Source: an uncultured Phascolarctobacterium sp. (GTDB lineage: Bacteria > Bacillota > Negativicutes > Acidaminococcales > Acidaminococcaceae). Taken from it: a DNA stretch of 64,000 bases. The position numbers and the translations under genes were made by a program. Shown one piece after another: positions 25,500-34,820 of the stretch (positions within the stretch are counted from its first letter, which is position 1; each line of letters opens with the position of its first letter). The notes beneath the pieces were generated by a model. The model did not search any database and was not told the origin of the DNA. It saw only the letters and a list, made by a program, of their open reading frames with translations. The stretch spans positions 15,524-79,523 of the forward strand of contig CAJKLD010000007.1 in the NCBI GenBank assembly GCA_905200645.1, in the 5' to 3' direction.

Positions 25500-27704
25500 A
25501 TGACAATGAATCTTGTTATCGTGGAATCACCTACGAAATCCAAGACAATTGAAAAATTTTTAGGAAAAAATTATAAAGTAAAGGCTTCTATGGGACATCT
25601 GCGTGATTTGCCAAAAAGTACTTTTGGCGTAGATGTGGAGCATAACTTTGAGCCTAAATACATAAATATCCGCGGCAAAGGCGAATTGATTAAAGAGCTG
25701 AAAACCTTAGCTAAAAAAGCCGATAAGGTTTATCTGGCAACTGACCCTGACCGCGAAGGCGAAGCTATTAGCTGGCATTTGGCGCATATTCTTGATTTAC
25801 CGCAGGATAACAGCTGCCGAATCGTTTTTCACGAAATTACTAACAACGCTGTTAAAGACGCTATTAAGCATCCCCGCGGTATTGATATGGATATGGTCAA
25901 TGCTCAGCAGACAAGACGTATTTTAGACCGCATTGTAGGTTATGAATTAAGTCCGCTATTATGGCGTAAAATTCGCAAAGGCTTAAGCGCTGGTCGCGTG
26001 CAGTCTGTGGCCGTAAAAATTGTTGCAGACCGCGATAAAGAAATTGAAGAGTTCGAACCGCAGGAATATTGGACATTGAGCGCTAAGCTGCGTGAAAACG
26101 CTAAAGCACCTATTTTTGAGGCAGAAACTGTAAAATATAAAGGGAAAAAGCTGGAGCTGAAAAACGCCGAGCAGGCACATGCCGCCGAAGCAGCGTTGGC
26201 GCAGGCAAAATATATTGTCAATAAGGCAGAACGCAAGGAGCGCAGGCGTCATCCAGTGCCGCCGTTTACTACTTCAAATTTACAGCAGGAAGCAAATAAA
26301 AAGCTTAATTTTTCCGCTAAAAAAACTATGATGGTTGCCCAACAGCTTTATGAAGGCGTTTCTCTAAGTAAAGCCACCGTAGGTCTTATTACTTATATGA
26401 GAACGGATTCTGTGCGTATAGCTGATGTAGCGATTGACGAAATTCGCGATTACATTAAAAATAATTTAGGTAATGAATATTGTTCGCCTAAACCAAATCA
26501 TTACAGCGCAAAAAAAAATGCACAGGATGCTCACGAGGCTATTCGACCTACCAGTATTCTGCGTACACCGCAGGAGATAGCCGGACATTTAACTCCGGAT
26601 CAGGTCAAACTTTATACATTAATTTGGCAGCGTGCTGTTGCCAGCCAAATGAGTGATGCAGTTTACGATACTACGACGCTGCAAATCGGAGCGGGAGATT
26701 ATGAATTGCGCGCCACAGGTTCTATTTTGCGCTTTCCCGGTTTTTTAGCGCTTAACGCTAAGCTGACTGATGAAGAAAAGGATAAAAGCGTACCCTATAT
26801 TGAAGCCGGCAGAGAACTGCTTTTGCATAAGCTTTTGCCTGCGGAACAGCATTTTACCGAGCCGCCTGCGCATTTTACCGAAGCTACCTTAATTAAAGAG
26901 CTGGAGGAAAAGGGTATCGGGCGTCCTTCAACATATGCGCCTACAATCATAACCATTATTGGGCGCGGTTATGTTGCCAAGGAAGGTAAAAAACTTTTAA
27001 TCACAGAGCTTGGCAAACAAACTACTGAAATGCTTACAGAGTATTTTGATAAACTCATCAGTATTCATTTTTCTGCGGAAATGGAAAATCATTTAGATGA
27101 AATTGCTGAAAATAAAGCAGATTGGGTAGAGATACTGCGTAAATTTTACGTTCCTTTCAGAGAGGACGTAGAACGTTTTGACAATCAATGTCCTGCTTTG
27201 CCGCCTGTGCCGCCGGAGGTCAGTGATGTGCCCTGCGAAAAATGCGGTCGCCTGATGGTTATTAAAGAAGGGCGCTTTGGTAAATTTTTAGCTTGTCCTG
27301 GTTTTCCGGAATGCCGCAATGCAAAACCGCTGCTGAAAAAAATTGGTGTTTCTTGTCCCCAATGCGGCAGCGAGCTTATAGAACGCACAACCAAAACCGG
27401 TAAAATCTTTTACGGCTGTGAAAAATATCCTGCTTGTGATTTTACTACGTGGGACTTGCCGCTTAACGAAGCTTGCGAAAAATGCGGTCACATGCTGGTA
27501 GAACATACTGAGCGCAGCGGACGCAGACATAAATATTGCAGTAATCCTGAATGCACCAATTCACGTCCTGCCGGCAAAACCATAGCTGCTAAAACAGCAG
27601 TTAAGAACACAGTTAAAGCGAAATCTAAAGCTGCTGTCAAAAAATCTGCCGTAACTAAAACCAAGACTACGAAAGCTAGAAGAGCAACAGCAGCAAAAGG
27701 CTGA
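25500..27704 (+). CDS. topA: DNA topoisomerase I
   Basis: A type IA topoisomerase relaxing negative supercoils. The 734-residue protein has a Toprim domain with VIVESPTKSKTIEKFLG and YLATDPDREGEAISWHL. The catalytic tyrosine lies in GLITYMRTDSVRI near residue 300. Three C-terminal zinc ribbons follow (CEKCG..C, CPQCG..C and CEKCGHM..C, about residues 577-685). A Lys/Ala-rich tail of about 45 residues ends the protein and probably aids DNA binding. The ATG at 25500 follows GTAGGGGG; a second in-frame ATG two codons later is possible. Confidence 0.97.
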   Translation: MTMNLVIVESPTKSKTIEKFLGKNYKVKASMGHLRDLPKSTFGVDVEHNFEPKYINIRGKGELIKELKTLAKKADKVYLATDPDREGEAISWHLAHILDLPQDNSCRIVFHEITNNAVKDAIKHPRGIDMDMVNAQQTRRILDRIVGYELSPLLWRKIRKGLSAGRVQSVAVKIVADRDKEIEEFEPQEYWTLSAKLRENAKAPIFEAETVKYKGKKLELKNAEQAHAAEAALAQAKYIVNKAERKERRRHPVPPFTTSNLQQEANKKLNFSAKKTMMVAQQLYEGVSLSKATVGLITYMRTDSVRIADVAIDEIRDYIKNNLGNEYCSPKPNHYSAKKNAQDAHEAIRPTSILRTPQEIAGHLTPDQVKLYTLIWQRAVASQMSDAVYDTTTLQIGAGDYELRATGSILRFPGFLALNAKLTDEEKDKSVPYIEAGRELLLHKLLPAEQHFTEPPAHFTEATLIKELEEKGIGRPSTYAPTIITIIGRGYVAKEGKKLLITELGKQTTEMLTEYFDKLISIHFSAEMENHLDEIAENKADWVEILRKFYVPFREDVERFDNQCPALPPVPPEVSDVPCEKCGRLMVIKEGRFGKFLACPGFPECRNAKPLLKKIGVSCPQCGSELIERTTKTGKIFYGCEKYPACDFTTWDLPLNEACEKCGHMLVEHTERSGRRHKYCSNPECTNSRPAGKTIAAKTAVKNTVKAKSKAAVKKSAVTKTKTTKARRATAAKG

Positions 27705-27747
27705 AAACGTATACTTAATTTTTTATTCGGCGAGGAATTTTAATTAC

Positions 27748-29079
27748 ATGCAACCTATACATATTATCGGTGCCGGATTGGCAGGCTGCGAAGCTGCTAA
27801 TCAGGTGACAAAATACGGTATCCCCGTAATCTTACACGAAATGCGTCCCGTAAAAAGCGACGCTGCTCATAAAACCGCTTTTTTTGCAGAACTGGTATGC
27901 AGCAATAGCCTCCGTGCAGCTAATCTGGAAAATGCGGTTGGACTGTTAAAAGAAGAAATGCGCCGCTTAGGCTCCTTGGTCATGGAGCAGGCTTATAAGC
28001 ATCAAGTACCTGCCGGCGGAGCCTTAGCAGTGGATAGGGATGGTTTTGCCCAAGGAGTAACCGCGGCAATTCAAAATAATCCTTTGATAACCATAATTTA
28101 TGAAGAAGTTACCAAATTAGAATCATTAGAGGGAATAGTCATTGTTGCCAGCGGACCTTTGACTTCTGATACGCTGTCGCAAAATATTCAAGAGCTGCTG
28201 CAAAAGGAATATTTTCATTTTTTTGATGCCGCTGCGCCCATTGTAACAGCTGATTCTCTTGATTATGATAAAGTTTATCGTGCTTCCCGCTATGACAAAG
28301 GCGGAGCAGATTATTTAAACTGTCCCTTTTATACCAAGGAAGAATATATAGCCTTTTGGCAGGAGCTGTGCAAGGCCGAAAGCGCTCCCGTAAAGGATTT
28401 TGAGCATGATGTTTTTGAAGCCTGCATGCCTATTGAAGAAATGGCTGCCCGTGGTGAGGATACCATGCGTTTTGGTCCTTTAAAGCCTGTTGGCTTGATT
28501 GACCCGCGCAATGGCAAAGAGGCTTACGCCGTTGTGCAGCTGCGTCAGGATAACGCTGCTGCTTCTTTATATAATATCGTTGGCTTTCAAACTCATTTGA
28601 AATGGGGAGAACAAAAGCGTGTTTTCGGTATGATTCCAGGCTTGGAAAACGCCGAATTTGTGCGTTATGGCGTTATGCACAAAAATACCTATCTCAATTC
28701 GCCACACCTTTTGGATGAGCATTTCTGTCTGCGCCAAAACCAACGCTTCTATTTTGCGGGGCAGATGACCGGCGTAGAAGGTTATGTCGAATCTGCTGCT
28801 TCAGGTCTTATGGCAGGCATTGCCGCTGCACGCGCGCAGCTAGGCTTGTCCCGAATTATGTTTCCTGCAGAAACAGCTCATGGTGCCTTGGCAAAATACA
28901 TTAGTAACGAAGCTATTGAAAATTTTCAGCCTATGAACGTAAATTTTGGCTTGCTTCCGCCGCTGACAGTGCGCGTGCGTAAGAAAAAAGAAAAAAACGC
29001 GCAAATTGCTGCTCGTGCTTTAGCAGCCTTGGATAATTTGCTTACAGAGCTGAAAAATTCTTTTGAAAATGCAGAATAA
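27748..29079 (+). CDS. trmFO: Methylenetetrahydrofolate-tRNA uridine-54 methyltransferase
   Basis: A FAD- and folate-dependent enzyme forming ribothymidine at position 54 of tRNA, typical of Firmicutes. The 443-residue protein opens with the FAD motif IIGAGLAGCEAANQV. It continues with VILHEMRPVKSDAAHKT, VCSNSLRA, and the later GQMTGVEGYVESAASGLMAGI. The catalytic cysteine region is YLNCPFYTKEEY. Length is normal. It sits between topA and xerC as in Bacillus and related genomes. The ribosome site GGCGAGGA is adequate. Confidence 0.96.
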   Translation: MQPIHIIGAGLAGCEAANQVTKYGIPVILHEMRPVKSDAAHKTAFFAELVCSNSLRAANLENAVGLLKEEMRRLGSLVMEQAYKHQVPAGGALAVDRDGFAQGVTAAIQNNPLITIIYEEVTKLESLEGIVIVASGPLTSDTLSQNIQELLQKEYFHFFDAAAPIVTADSLDYDKVYRASRYDKGGADYLNCPFYTKEEYIAFWQELCKAESAPVKDFEHDVFEACMPIEEMAARGEDTMRFGPLKPVGLIDPRNGKEAYAVVQLRQDNAAASLYNIVGFQTHLKWGEQKRVFGMIPGLENAEFVRYGVMHKNTYLNSPHLLDEHFCLRQNQRFYFAGQMTGVEGYVESAASGLMAGIAAARAQLGLSRIMFPAETAHGALAKYISNEAIENFQPMNVNFGLLPPLTVRVRKKKEKNAQIAARALAALDNLLTELKNSFENAE

Positions 29080-29096
29080 ATTAGAGTTCAAATTGC

Positions 29097-29125
29097 TTGA
29101 CAACTTTTCACAGATAATTTATTAT
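29097..29125 (+). promoter_or_regulatory. Strong promoter in the trmFO-xerC gap
   Basis: TTGACA and TATTAT are separated by 17 bases. The next gene is about 170 bases away and an intrinsic terminator intervenes, so the promoter may drive a short RNA. Confidence 0.6.
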
Positions 29126-29131
29126 ATCTAG

Positions 29132-29191
29132 TGTAAATTTTTCATAACTGCTTCAATGATGAACAGTGCTTCTAAGGGAGCACTGTTTTTT
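29132..29191 (+). ncRNA. Candidate short RNA between promoter and terminator
   Basis: A consensus promoter (29097-29125) is followed within about 65 bases by a complete intrinsic terminator (29162-29191) with no open reading frame between. The predicted transcript is about 60 nt. It could be a small RNA or an attenuated leader of xerC; the sequence matches no RNA family I recognise. Confidence 0.3.
29162..29191 (+). terminator. Intrinsic terminator upstream of xerC
   Basis: AACAGTGCT pairs with AGCACTGTT (9 bp, 8-base loop), followed by T residues to 29191. Confidence 0.85.
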
Positions 29192-29239
29192 GTATATGGG
29201 GCAATGAATTAGAAAATTGAGAAGAATATAAAAACGTTC

Positions 29240-29268
29240 TTGTTTTCACAACAAATATGTGATAGGAT
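29240..29268 (+). promoter_or_regulatory. Putative xerC promoter
   Basis: TTGTTT and TAGGAT are separated by 17 bases, ending 23 bases before the xerC ATG. It lies after the upstream terminator, so xerC-codY would need it or readthrough. Confidence 0.4.
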
Positions 29269-29291
29269 ATAACGAAAGAGGTTTCAGATTG

Positions 29292-30200
29292 ATGGTCAGT
29301 ACTTTAAGCAATTATCCTGAAAAATTTTTAACTTATATAGCGGTGGAAAAAAATAACTCCGAACTGACCGTCAGCAATTATCGTAGAGATTTGCAGAGCT
29401 TTGCGGATTTCATGCAGGAGCGTTTGCATAAACCCTTTGTTTGGGAAAAGGTAGGACCTTTGGATATACGCGCTTATTTAGCTTTTTTAAACAGTAAGCA
29501 ATACGCGCGCAGAACCGTATCTAGAAGAGTGTCGGCTTTACGCTCCTTTTACAAGTTTTTGGTGAGGGAAAATATTATTGACAGCAGTCCTACGGCAAAA
29601 ATTCATTCTCCTAAGCTGGATAAAAAATTGCCAACTTTTCTTGATGAAGAAGAAATTAACGAGCTTTTAAATATGCCTGACCAAAAGCCTTTGGGCAGAC
29701 GCGACCAAGCTGTTTTAGAGCTTTTGTATGCTACGGGTTGCCGCGTCAGCGAGCTGGTTGGCTTAACCTTAGACAGAATTGATTTGGGCAACCGTTTTGT
29801 GATTTTATTAGGTAAGGGTAATAAAGAACGCCTTGTGCCGTTAGGGCACAGCTGCTGTAATGCTTTAGCTGCCTATTATCCTTATAGAGCTGAGCTCATG
29901 AAAAAATACCGCGTCCAGGAGCATAATTTTATTTTTGTGAATAGCCGCGGCGGTGTGCTGACTGACCGAAGTGTGCGGCGTGTGCTGGAAAAATATATTT
30001 CTCAGCTTGCTATTAAAAAAAACGTCAGTCCACACACTATCCGCCATACTTTTGCTACTCATCTTTTGGCTCATGGCGCGGATTTACGTGCCGTGCAGGA
30101 GCTTTTAGGTCATGCTAATTTGTCCACTACACAAATTTACACTCATGTAACTACAGAACGCATTGCGTCTGTTTATAAAGCAAATCATCCAAGAGCGTAA
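29292..30200 (+). CDS. xerC: Tyrosine recombinase XerC
   Basis: Resolves chromosome dimers at dif. The 302-residue protein has an N-terminal SAM-like core-binding domain (residues 5-90). The catalytic domain shows the first arginine in LLYATGCRVSELVGL, the lysine in GKGNKERLVPLG, HTIRHTFATHLL, LGHANLSTTQIYTHV and the nucleophilic tyrosine in the last of these. The frame opens at 29259, but the ATG at 29292 follows AAAGAGG and gives the normal length. It lies just before codY; hslV and hslU, usually found between them in Bacillus, are absent. Confidence 0.93.
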   Translation: MVSTLSNYPEKFLTYIAVEKNNSELTVSNYRRDLQSFADFMQERLHKPFVWEKVGPLDIRAYLAFLNSKQYARRTVSRRVSALRSFYKFLVRENIIDSSPTAKIHSPKLDKKLPTFLDEEEINELLNMPDQKPLGRRDQAVLELLYATGCRVSELVGLTLDRIDLGNRFVILLGKGNKERLVPLGHSCCNALAAYYPYRAELMKKYRVQEHNFIFVNSRGGVLTDRSVRRVLEKYISQLAIKKNVSPHTIRHTFATHLLAHGADLRAVQELLGHANLSTTQIYTHVTTERIASVYKANHPRA

Positions 30201-30223
30201 TTTCGTTTTTTGAGGAGGCTATT

Positions 30224-30997
30224 ATGGAATTATTAGAAAAAACCAGAAAAATCAACAAGCTGCTGCAAAATGGTGATAAAGTAGAATATAATGCCATTGC
30301 CCAATTATTATGCCATATTATTAAAGCTAATACATATATTGTAGGAGCTGACGGCGATGTCAAGGGTTATGCTTTAATCCATGAATTTGAATGCGATATT
30401 ATGCGGGAGCAGGTTTTGAATAATAACTCCTTTCCTGAAGATTATCTAAGATTTATTATGGGAGTAAGGGAAACCTTTGCTAACATTCCTCACGAAAATC
30501 AAAATTGTTCTTTTGTCGCTAACACTAAATGTATATTTAAAGATAAAATGACTACGGTTGTACCTATTTATGGTAAGGCAGAGCGCATCGGCACCTTGAT
30601 TGTTGCCAAATACGATGCTAAATTTGACGATGAGGATTTGCTGTTGGCAGAATACACAGCTACTGTTTTGGGAGTAGAAATTTTACACGACAGAGAAGCG
30701 CAGGTTGCTGACGAAATACGTAAAAGAGCAATGATTCAGGTAGCTTTCGATACTTTGTCATATTCCGAAATGGAAGCCATCGGTAATATTCTAGGCGAGC
30801 TTAATGGCCGCGAGGGGTTACTGGTTGCTTCTAAAATTGCTGACCGCGTAGGTATTACCCGTTCTGTGATTGTCAATGCTCTGCGTAAATTTGAAAGCGC
30901 CGGACTCATTGAAACTAAATCCTTGGGTATGAAAGGCACTTACATTCGTGTACGCAATGAGCTGCTTTTTGAAGAATTGAAGAAAAGAAAACACTAA
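30224..30997 (+). CDS. codY: GTP- and branched-chain-amino-acid-sensing repressor CodY
   Basis: A global regulator of nutrient limitation in Firmicutes. It binds GTP and isoleucine/valine through a GAF domain and DNA through a winged helix. The 257-residue protein shows the N-terminal ELLEKTRKINKLLQNG and GAF-domain residues up to about 155. The C-terminal helix-turn-helix IADRVGITRSVIVNALRKFE is followed by SLGMKGTYIRV. Length and both domains are normal. A GAGGAGG ribosome site precedes the ATG 23 bases after xerC, suggesting co-transcription. Confidence 0.97.
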   Translation: MELLEKTRKINKLLQNGDKVEYNAIAQLLCHIIKANTYIVGADGDVKGYALIHEFECDIMREQVLNNNSFPEDYLRFIMGVRETFANIPHENQNCSFVANTKCIFKDKMTTVVPIYGKAERIGTLIVAKYDAKFDDEDLLLAEYTATVLGVEILHDREAQVADEIRKRAMIQVAFDTLSYSEMEAIGNILGELNGREGLLVASKIADRVGITRSVIVNALRKFESAGLIETKSLGMKGTYIRVRNELLFEELKKRKH

Positions 30998-31004
30998 AAA
31001 TTTT

Positions 31005-31031
31005 ACCGGAGGCTTTTAGTCTCCGGTTTTT
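31005..31031 (+). terminator. Terminator after codY
   Basis: ACCGGAG pairs with CTCCGGT (9-base loop), followed by four to five T. Confidence 0.85.
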
Positions 31032-31118
31032 CTGTATAATCTAAAAAGAAAACTTTGTACAAGAAATTAAAACATGATATAATAGCTGTAGGCATTTTAT
31101 GTAATGGAGGTTGTTTCG

Positions 31119-33101
31119 ATGCAAAAGATTGATCAAGCTTGTGTAAATACTCTGCGTTTTTTAGCAGCAGACCAAGTAGAGAAGGCTAAATCCGGTCATC
31201 CCGGCTTTCCTCTGGGTACTGCTCCTTTAATGTATACTATTTGGGATCGTTATATGAACTATAATCCTGCTAATCCGAATTGGTTTAACCGCGACCGTTT
31301 TATTCTTTCTCCCGGTCACGGCAGCGCTTTGCTTTATGCTATGCTGCATTTGGCAGGCTATGATTTGCCTTTGGAGGAACTGCAAAACTTCCGTCAATGG
31401 GGGAGTAAAACTCCCGGTCATCCGGAATACGGTTTAACTCCCGGTGTTGACGTTTCTACCGGTCCCTTAGGTCATGGCTTTGCTATGGGCGTTGGTTTTG
31501 CTATCGCAGAAGCAATGTTAGCGGGCCAATATAATAAGCCTGATTTTCCTGTTGTAAATCACTATACCTATGGTTTGACTTCTGACGGTGATTTAATGGA
31601 AGGAGTTTCATCTGAAGCGGCATCCTTGGCCGGAACCTTAGGCTTAGGCAAACTGATTTATCTTTATGATGATAATAAAATTACCATTGAAGGTAATACT
31701 TCCATTGCTTTTACCGAAGATGTAGAAGCACGTTTTAGAGCGTATGGCTGGCAGGTTCTGCGCGTAGCAGATTCTGAAGATATCGAAGCTATGTCTGCAG
31801 CAATTGAAGAAGCAAAAGCTGATATTGCTCATCCGTCTTTGATTATTGTCCGCACTCATATTGGTTTCGGCAGTCCTAAACAAGACAGTCCTTCCTGCCA
31901 CGGTGAGCCTTTGGGAGCAGACGCTTTGACTGCTACTAAAGAAAAAGCCGGCTGGCCGCAGGAAATGTTCTATGTTCCCGCGGAAGCTAAAGAACATTTT
32001 GCAGCTAAGCTTCCTGCCTGCGCTAAAGCAGAAGCCGATTGGAATGACCTCATGAAAGATTATGCAATGTGCTATCCGGAATTGGCAGAAGAATTAGCAG
32101 CCCGCATTGCAGGTAACGTTAATATTGATTTAGAAGCTTTGGAAGCTATTTTTAAAGACACTGCTAAAAGTGCAACCCGCGCGTCCTCCGGCGATGTAAT
32201 TCAAAAGCTGGCAGAGCAGATTCCTGCTTTAGTAGGCGGCAGTGCTGACCTTGGTCCTTCTAATAAAACAGTCATGAAAAATAGCGGTTATTTTTCTAAG
32301 CTTGATCATAAAGGTCGCAACATTCACTTTGGCGTGCGCGAACATGCTATGGGTACCGTTTTAAACGGTATTTCTTTACATGGCGGCTTTATTCCTTTCG
32401 GTGGTACTTTCTTAGTGTTTGCAGACTTCCTGCGTCCGACCATTCGTATGGCCGCGCTTATGGGCATTCAATCTATTTTTGTACTTACTCATGACTCCAT
32501 TGCTTTAGGCGAGGATGGCCCTACTCATCAGCCTATTGAAACAACCATGGGTCTGCGGTTGATTCCTAACGTCAGCGTAATTCGTCCGGCAGACGCTTTG
32601 GAAACCGCTGTTGCTTGGCAGCAGGCTGTTTTAAACAAAACAAAACCCACGTGTCTCTTGTTGAGCCGTCAAAACCTGCCTGTAATGAATGAATATGCTG
32701 CTACTATTCACGCAAACGCGGCTAAAGGCGCTTACGTTTTAAGTCCCGCTAAGGAAGCAGCTAAGGTTATCCTCATTGGTACCGGCAGTGAGGTTGAATT
32801 GGCATTGAAGGCGCAAGCCAAATTGGCAGAGGAAGGCATTGCTGCCAGCGTAGTTTCCATGCCCAGCTGGGATTTGTTCGACGCTCAAAGTGAGGAATAC
32901 AAGGAAAGTGTATTGCCTGCAGGCGTTGTTAAATTTGCAGTTGAAGCAGGCGTTCCTTATGGCTGGAGCCGTTATACCGGCAGCGAAAAGAATGTGCTTG
33001 GCATTACTACTTTCGGCGCTTCTGCACCCGGCGGCGTAATGATGGAAAAATACGGCTTTACTGTAGAAAATCTTGTTGCTAAAGTAAAAGCAGTACTCTA
33101 A
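31119..33101 (+). CDS. tkt: Transketolase
   Basis: A TPP enzyme of the pentose phosphate pathway moving two-carbon units between sugar phosphates. The 660-residue protein carries KSGHPGFPLGTAP at the start, the TPP-binding SDGDLMEGVSSEAASLAG, and the pyrimidine-binding FGVREHAMGTVLNG. HDSIALGEDGPTHQPIE follows, and a C-terminal transketolase domain completes the protein. An in-frame ATG at 31104 forms part of the ATGGAGG ribosome site, so the ATG at 31119 is the start. It is a full-length single-chain enzyme with its own terminator-like hairpin downstream. Confidence 0.96.
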   Translation: MQKIDQACVNTLRFLAADQVEKAKSGHPGFPLGTAPLMYTIWDRYMNYNPANPNWFNRDRFILSPGHGSALLYAMLHLAGYDLPLEELQNFRQWGSKTPGHPEYGLTPGVDVSTGPLGHGFAMGVGFAIAEAMLAGQYNKPDFPVVNHYTYGLTSDGDLMEGVSSEAASLAGTLGLGKLIYLYDDNKITIEGNTSIAFTEDVEARFRAYGWQVLRVADSEDIEAMSAAIEEAKADIAHPSLIIVRTHIGFGSPKQDSPSCHGEPLGADALTATKEKAGWPQEMFYVPAEAKEHFAAKLPACAKAEADWNDLMKDYAMCYPELAEELAARIAGNVNIDLEALEAIFKDTAKSATRASSGDVIQKLAEQIPALVGGSADLGPSNKTVMKNSGYFSKLDHKGRNIHFGVREHAMGTVLNGISLHGGFIPFGGTFLVFADFLRPTIRMAALMGIQSIFVLTHDSIALGEDGPTHQPIETTMGLRLIPNVSVIRPADALETAVAWQQAVLNKTKPTCLLLSRQNLPVMNEYAATIHANAAKGAYVLSPAKEAAKVILIGTGSEVELALKAQAKLAEEGIAASVVSMPSWDLFDAQSEEYKESVLPAGVVKFAVEAGVPYGWSRYTGSEKNVLGITTFGASAPGGVMMEKYGFTVENLVAKVKAVL

Positions 33102-33135
33102 TCTTTAAATAAGCTTATTTGAAATAAAATTTATA

Positions 33136-33166
33136 GGCCGGGGATGCAGTGCGTCCTCGGTCTTTT
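33136..33166 (+). terminator. Terminator-like hairpin after tkt
   Basis: GGCCGGGGA pairs with TCCTCGGTC through G-U pairs, followed by TTTTG. A moderate intrinsic terminator just before thiD. No TPP riboswitch is visible between tkt and thiD. Confidence 0.55.
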
Positions 33167-33186
33167 GCTGAAAAGAGGAATTTTTC

Positions 33187-33993
33187 ATGCTTAAACATTT
33201 ATTAACCATTGCCGGCAGCGATTCCAGCGGCGGCGCAGGGATTCAGGCTGATTTAAAAACCTTTGCTGCCCACGGAACCTTTGGCATGAGCGTTATCACG
33301 GCTGTTACCGCACAGAACACCTGCGGCGTTACCAAGGTGCAGGATGTCGCGCCGGACATTGTGGAAGCGCAGATTGCCGCAGTGTTTGACGATATTCGCG
33401 TGGACGCAGTAAAAATAGGTATGCTTTCGCGACCGGAAACTATTAAGGCTATTGCTAAGGCTTTGCGCAAATATCAGCCGCCAATTATCGTGCTTGACCC
33501 TGTAATGATTTCTAAAAGCGGCTATCCTTTACTGGCTCCGGAGGCTTGTGAAACCTTAATTACAGAACTTTTACCACTGGCGACTTTAGTAACGCCTAAC
33601 TTACCGGAAGCGGAAGCCATCAGCGGTATGCAGGTAAGCATTAAAGAAGCTATGCGTCCGGTGGCAGAAAAGATTATTTCCCTAGGCGCCAAGGCAGTGC
33701 TGGTGAAAGGCGGGCATTTAAACGATACTGCTGACGATTTGCTTTTTGATGGACAAAAGGAAATTTGGTTTGCAGGCCAACGCATTGCTACTAAAAATAC
33801 TCACGGCACAGGCTGTACCTTATCCAGCAGCTTAGCAGCTAATTTAGCAAAAGGTATGAGTTTAGAAGAGGCAGTTAAAACCTCTAAGGCTTATGTTACA
33901 GAAGCTATCGCCCATGGTATCACATTAGGCAGCGGTTGCGGCCCCACGCATCATTTTGTCGACCTTTACAGAAAGGCAGGTATTTTAGAATAA
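33187..33993 (+). CDS. thiD: Hydroxymethylpyrimidine/phosphomethylpyrimidine kinase
   Basis: Phosphorylates HMP and HMP-phosphate for thiamine synthesis or salvage. The 268-residue ribokinase-fold protein has the N-terminal TIAGSDSSGGAGIQADLKTF, KIGMLSRPETIKAI, and the anion-hole/catalytic motif KNTHGTGCTLSSSLAANLA. AAAGAGG precedes the ATG. The last base of its stop codon is the first of the thiM ATG, so the thi genes are translationally coupled. Without thiC or thiG nearby, the trio looks like a salvage set. Confidence 0.95.
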   Translation: MLKHLLTIAGSDSSGGAGIQADLKTFAAHGTFGMSVITAVTAQNTCGVTKVQDVAPDIVEAQIAAVFDDIRVDAVKIGMLSRPETIKAIAKALRKYQPPIIVLDPVMISKSGYPLLAPEACETLITELLPLATLVTPNLPEAEAISGMQVSIKEAMRPVAEKIISLGAKAVLVKGGHLNDTADDLLFDGQKEIWFAGQRIATKNTHGTGCTLSSSLAANLAKGMSLEEAVKTSKAYVTEAIAHGITLGSGCGPTHHFVDLYRKAGILE

Positions 33994-34820
33994 TGGATTT
34001 AACGAATACTTTTGGCGAACTTGTTGATAAGCTGCGCAAGCAAAGACCTGTTATACATGAGATTACCAATTACGTAACGGCAGAAAGCTGTGCTGACTCT
34101 GCTTTAGCTGCTGGCGCTTCACCAGTGATGGCAGACGAACCGGAGGAAGTAGCAGAAATTACTGCCGGCGCCAACGCTTTAATATTAAATCTCGGTACGC
34201 TTAATTTTAACAAACAAATTGCTATGGAGCGCTCCGTTACTGCTGCTAAAGCAAAAGGTATTCCCGTAATTTTGGATCCGGTTGGCGTTATGGCGTCTAA
34301 ATTCCGGCTGAATTTTGCGTTGCGGTTGTTAAATAACGGCTGTATAGACATCGTTTGCGGTAATTGCAGTGAATGCAGCGCGCTGTTAAACGGTACTGCC
34401 AACGGTCAAGGTGTTGACAATATTGAAGGGCAGACTGAGGAAGGCGTAGCTTTGAAGGTTGCTAAGGACGCAGCCACAAAGTTTAACTGTGTTTTTGCCG
34501 TTACAGGCGCTATTGATAATATTTCCAACGGCAAGCAAGCAGTTGTTTTGAACAACGGTCATCCGCTGTTGCAGGATATTACAGGCAGCGGCTGCATGAC
34601 AACTACTTTAGTAGGCTGCTGTGCTGCTGTAACTAAGGATATGCTGGTTGCCGCTGCTTTGGGCGTAGTTATTATGGGACAAAGCGCCGAGCTGGCTGCC
34701 AACTTTTTGGAAAAAAAGGACGGCCCCGGCATGTTTAAGGTACGCCTTATCGACTGCATTTACCACGTAACCACTAAATGGAATCTTGTCAACCTCAAAC
34801 CGGAAGAAAAAGTATCATGA
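33993..34820 (+). CDS. thiM: Hydroxyethylthiazole kinase
   Basis: Phosphorylates salvaged 4-methyl-5-hydroxyethylthiazole. The 275-residue protein has PVIHEITNYVTAESCADSAL, ASPVMADEPEEV, VILDPVGVMASKFR and the catalytic DITGSGCMTTTLVGCCAA with its cysteine. The frame opens further upstream inside thiD, but the ATG overlapping the thiD stop gives the conserved N-terminus. It ends by overlapping thiE by four bases. Confidence 0.95.
   Translation: MDLTNTFGELVDKLRKQRPVIHEITNYVTAESCADSALAAGASPVMADEPEEVAEITAGANALILNLGTLNFNKQIAMERSVTAAKAKGIPVILDPVGVMASKFRLNFALRLLNNGCIDIVCGNCSECSALLNGTANGQGVDNIEGQTEEGVALKVAKDAATKFNCVFAVTGAIDNISNGKQAVVLNNGHPLLQDITGSGCMTTTLVGCCAAVTKDMLVAAALGVVIMGQSAELAANFLEKKDGPGMFKVRLIDCIYHVTTKWNLVNLKPEEKVS

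Noticed and set aside
33102..33186. Possible TPP riboswitch before thiD
   Set aside because: The gap is only 85 bases and contains a terminator hairpin; the conserved CUGAGA and ACCUGA elements of the THI box are absent.
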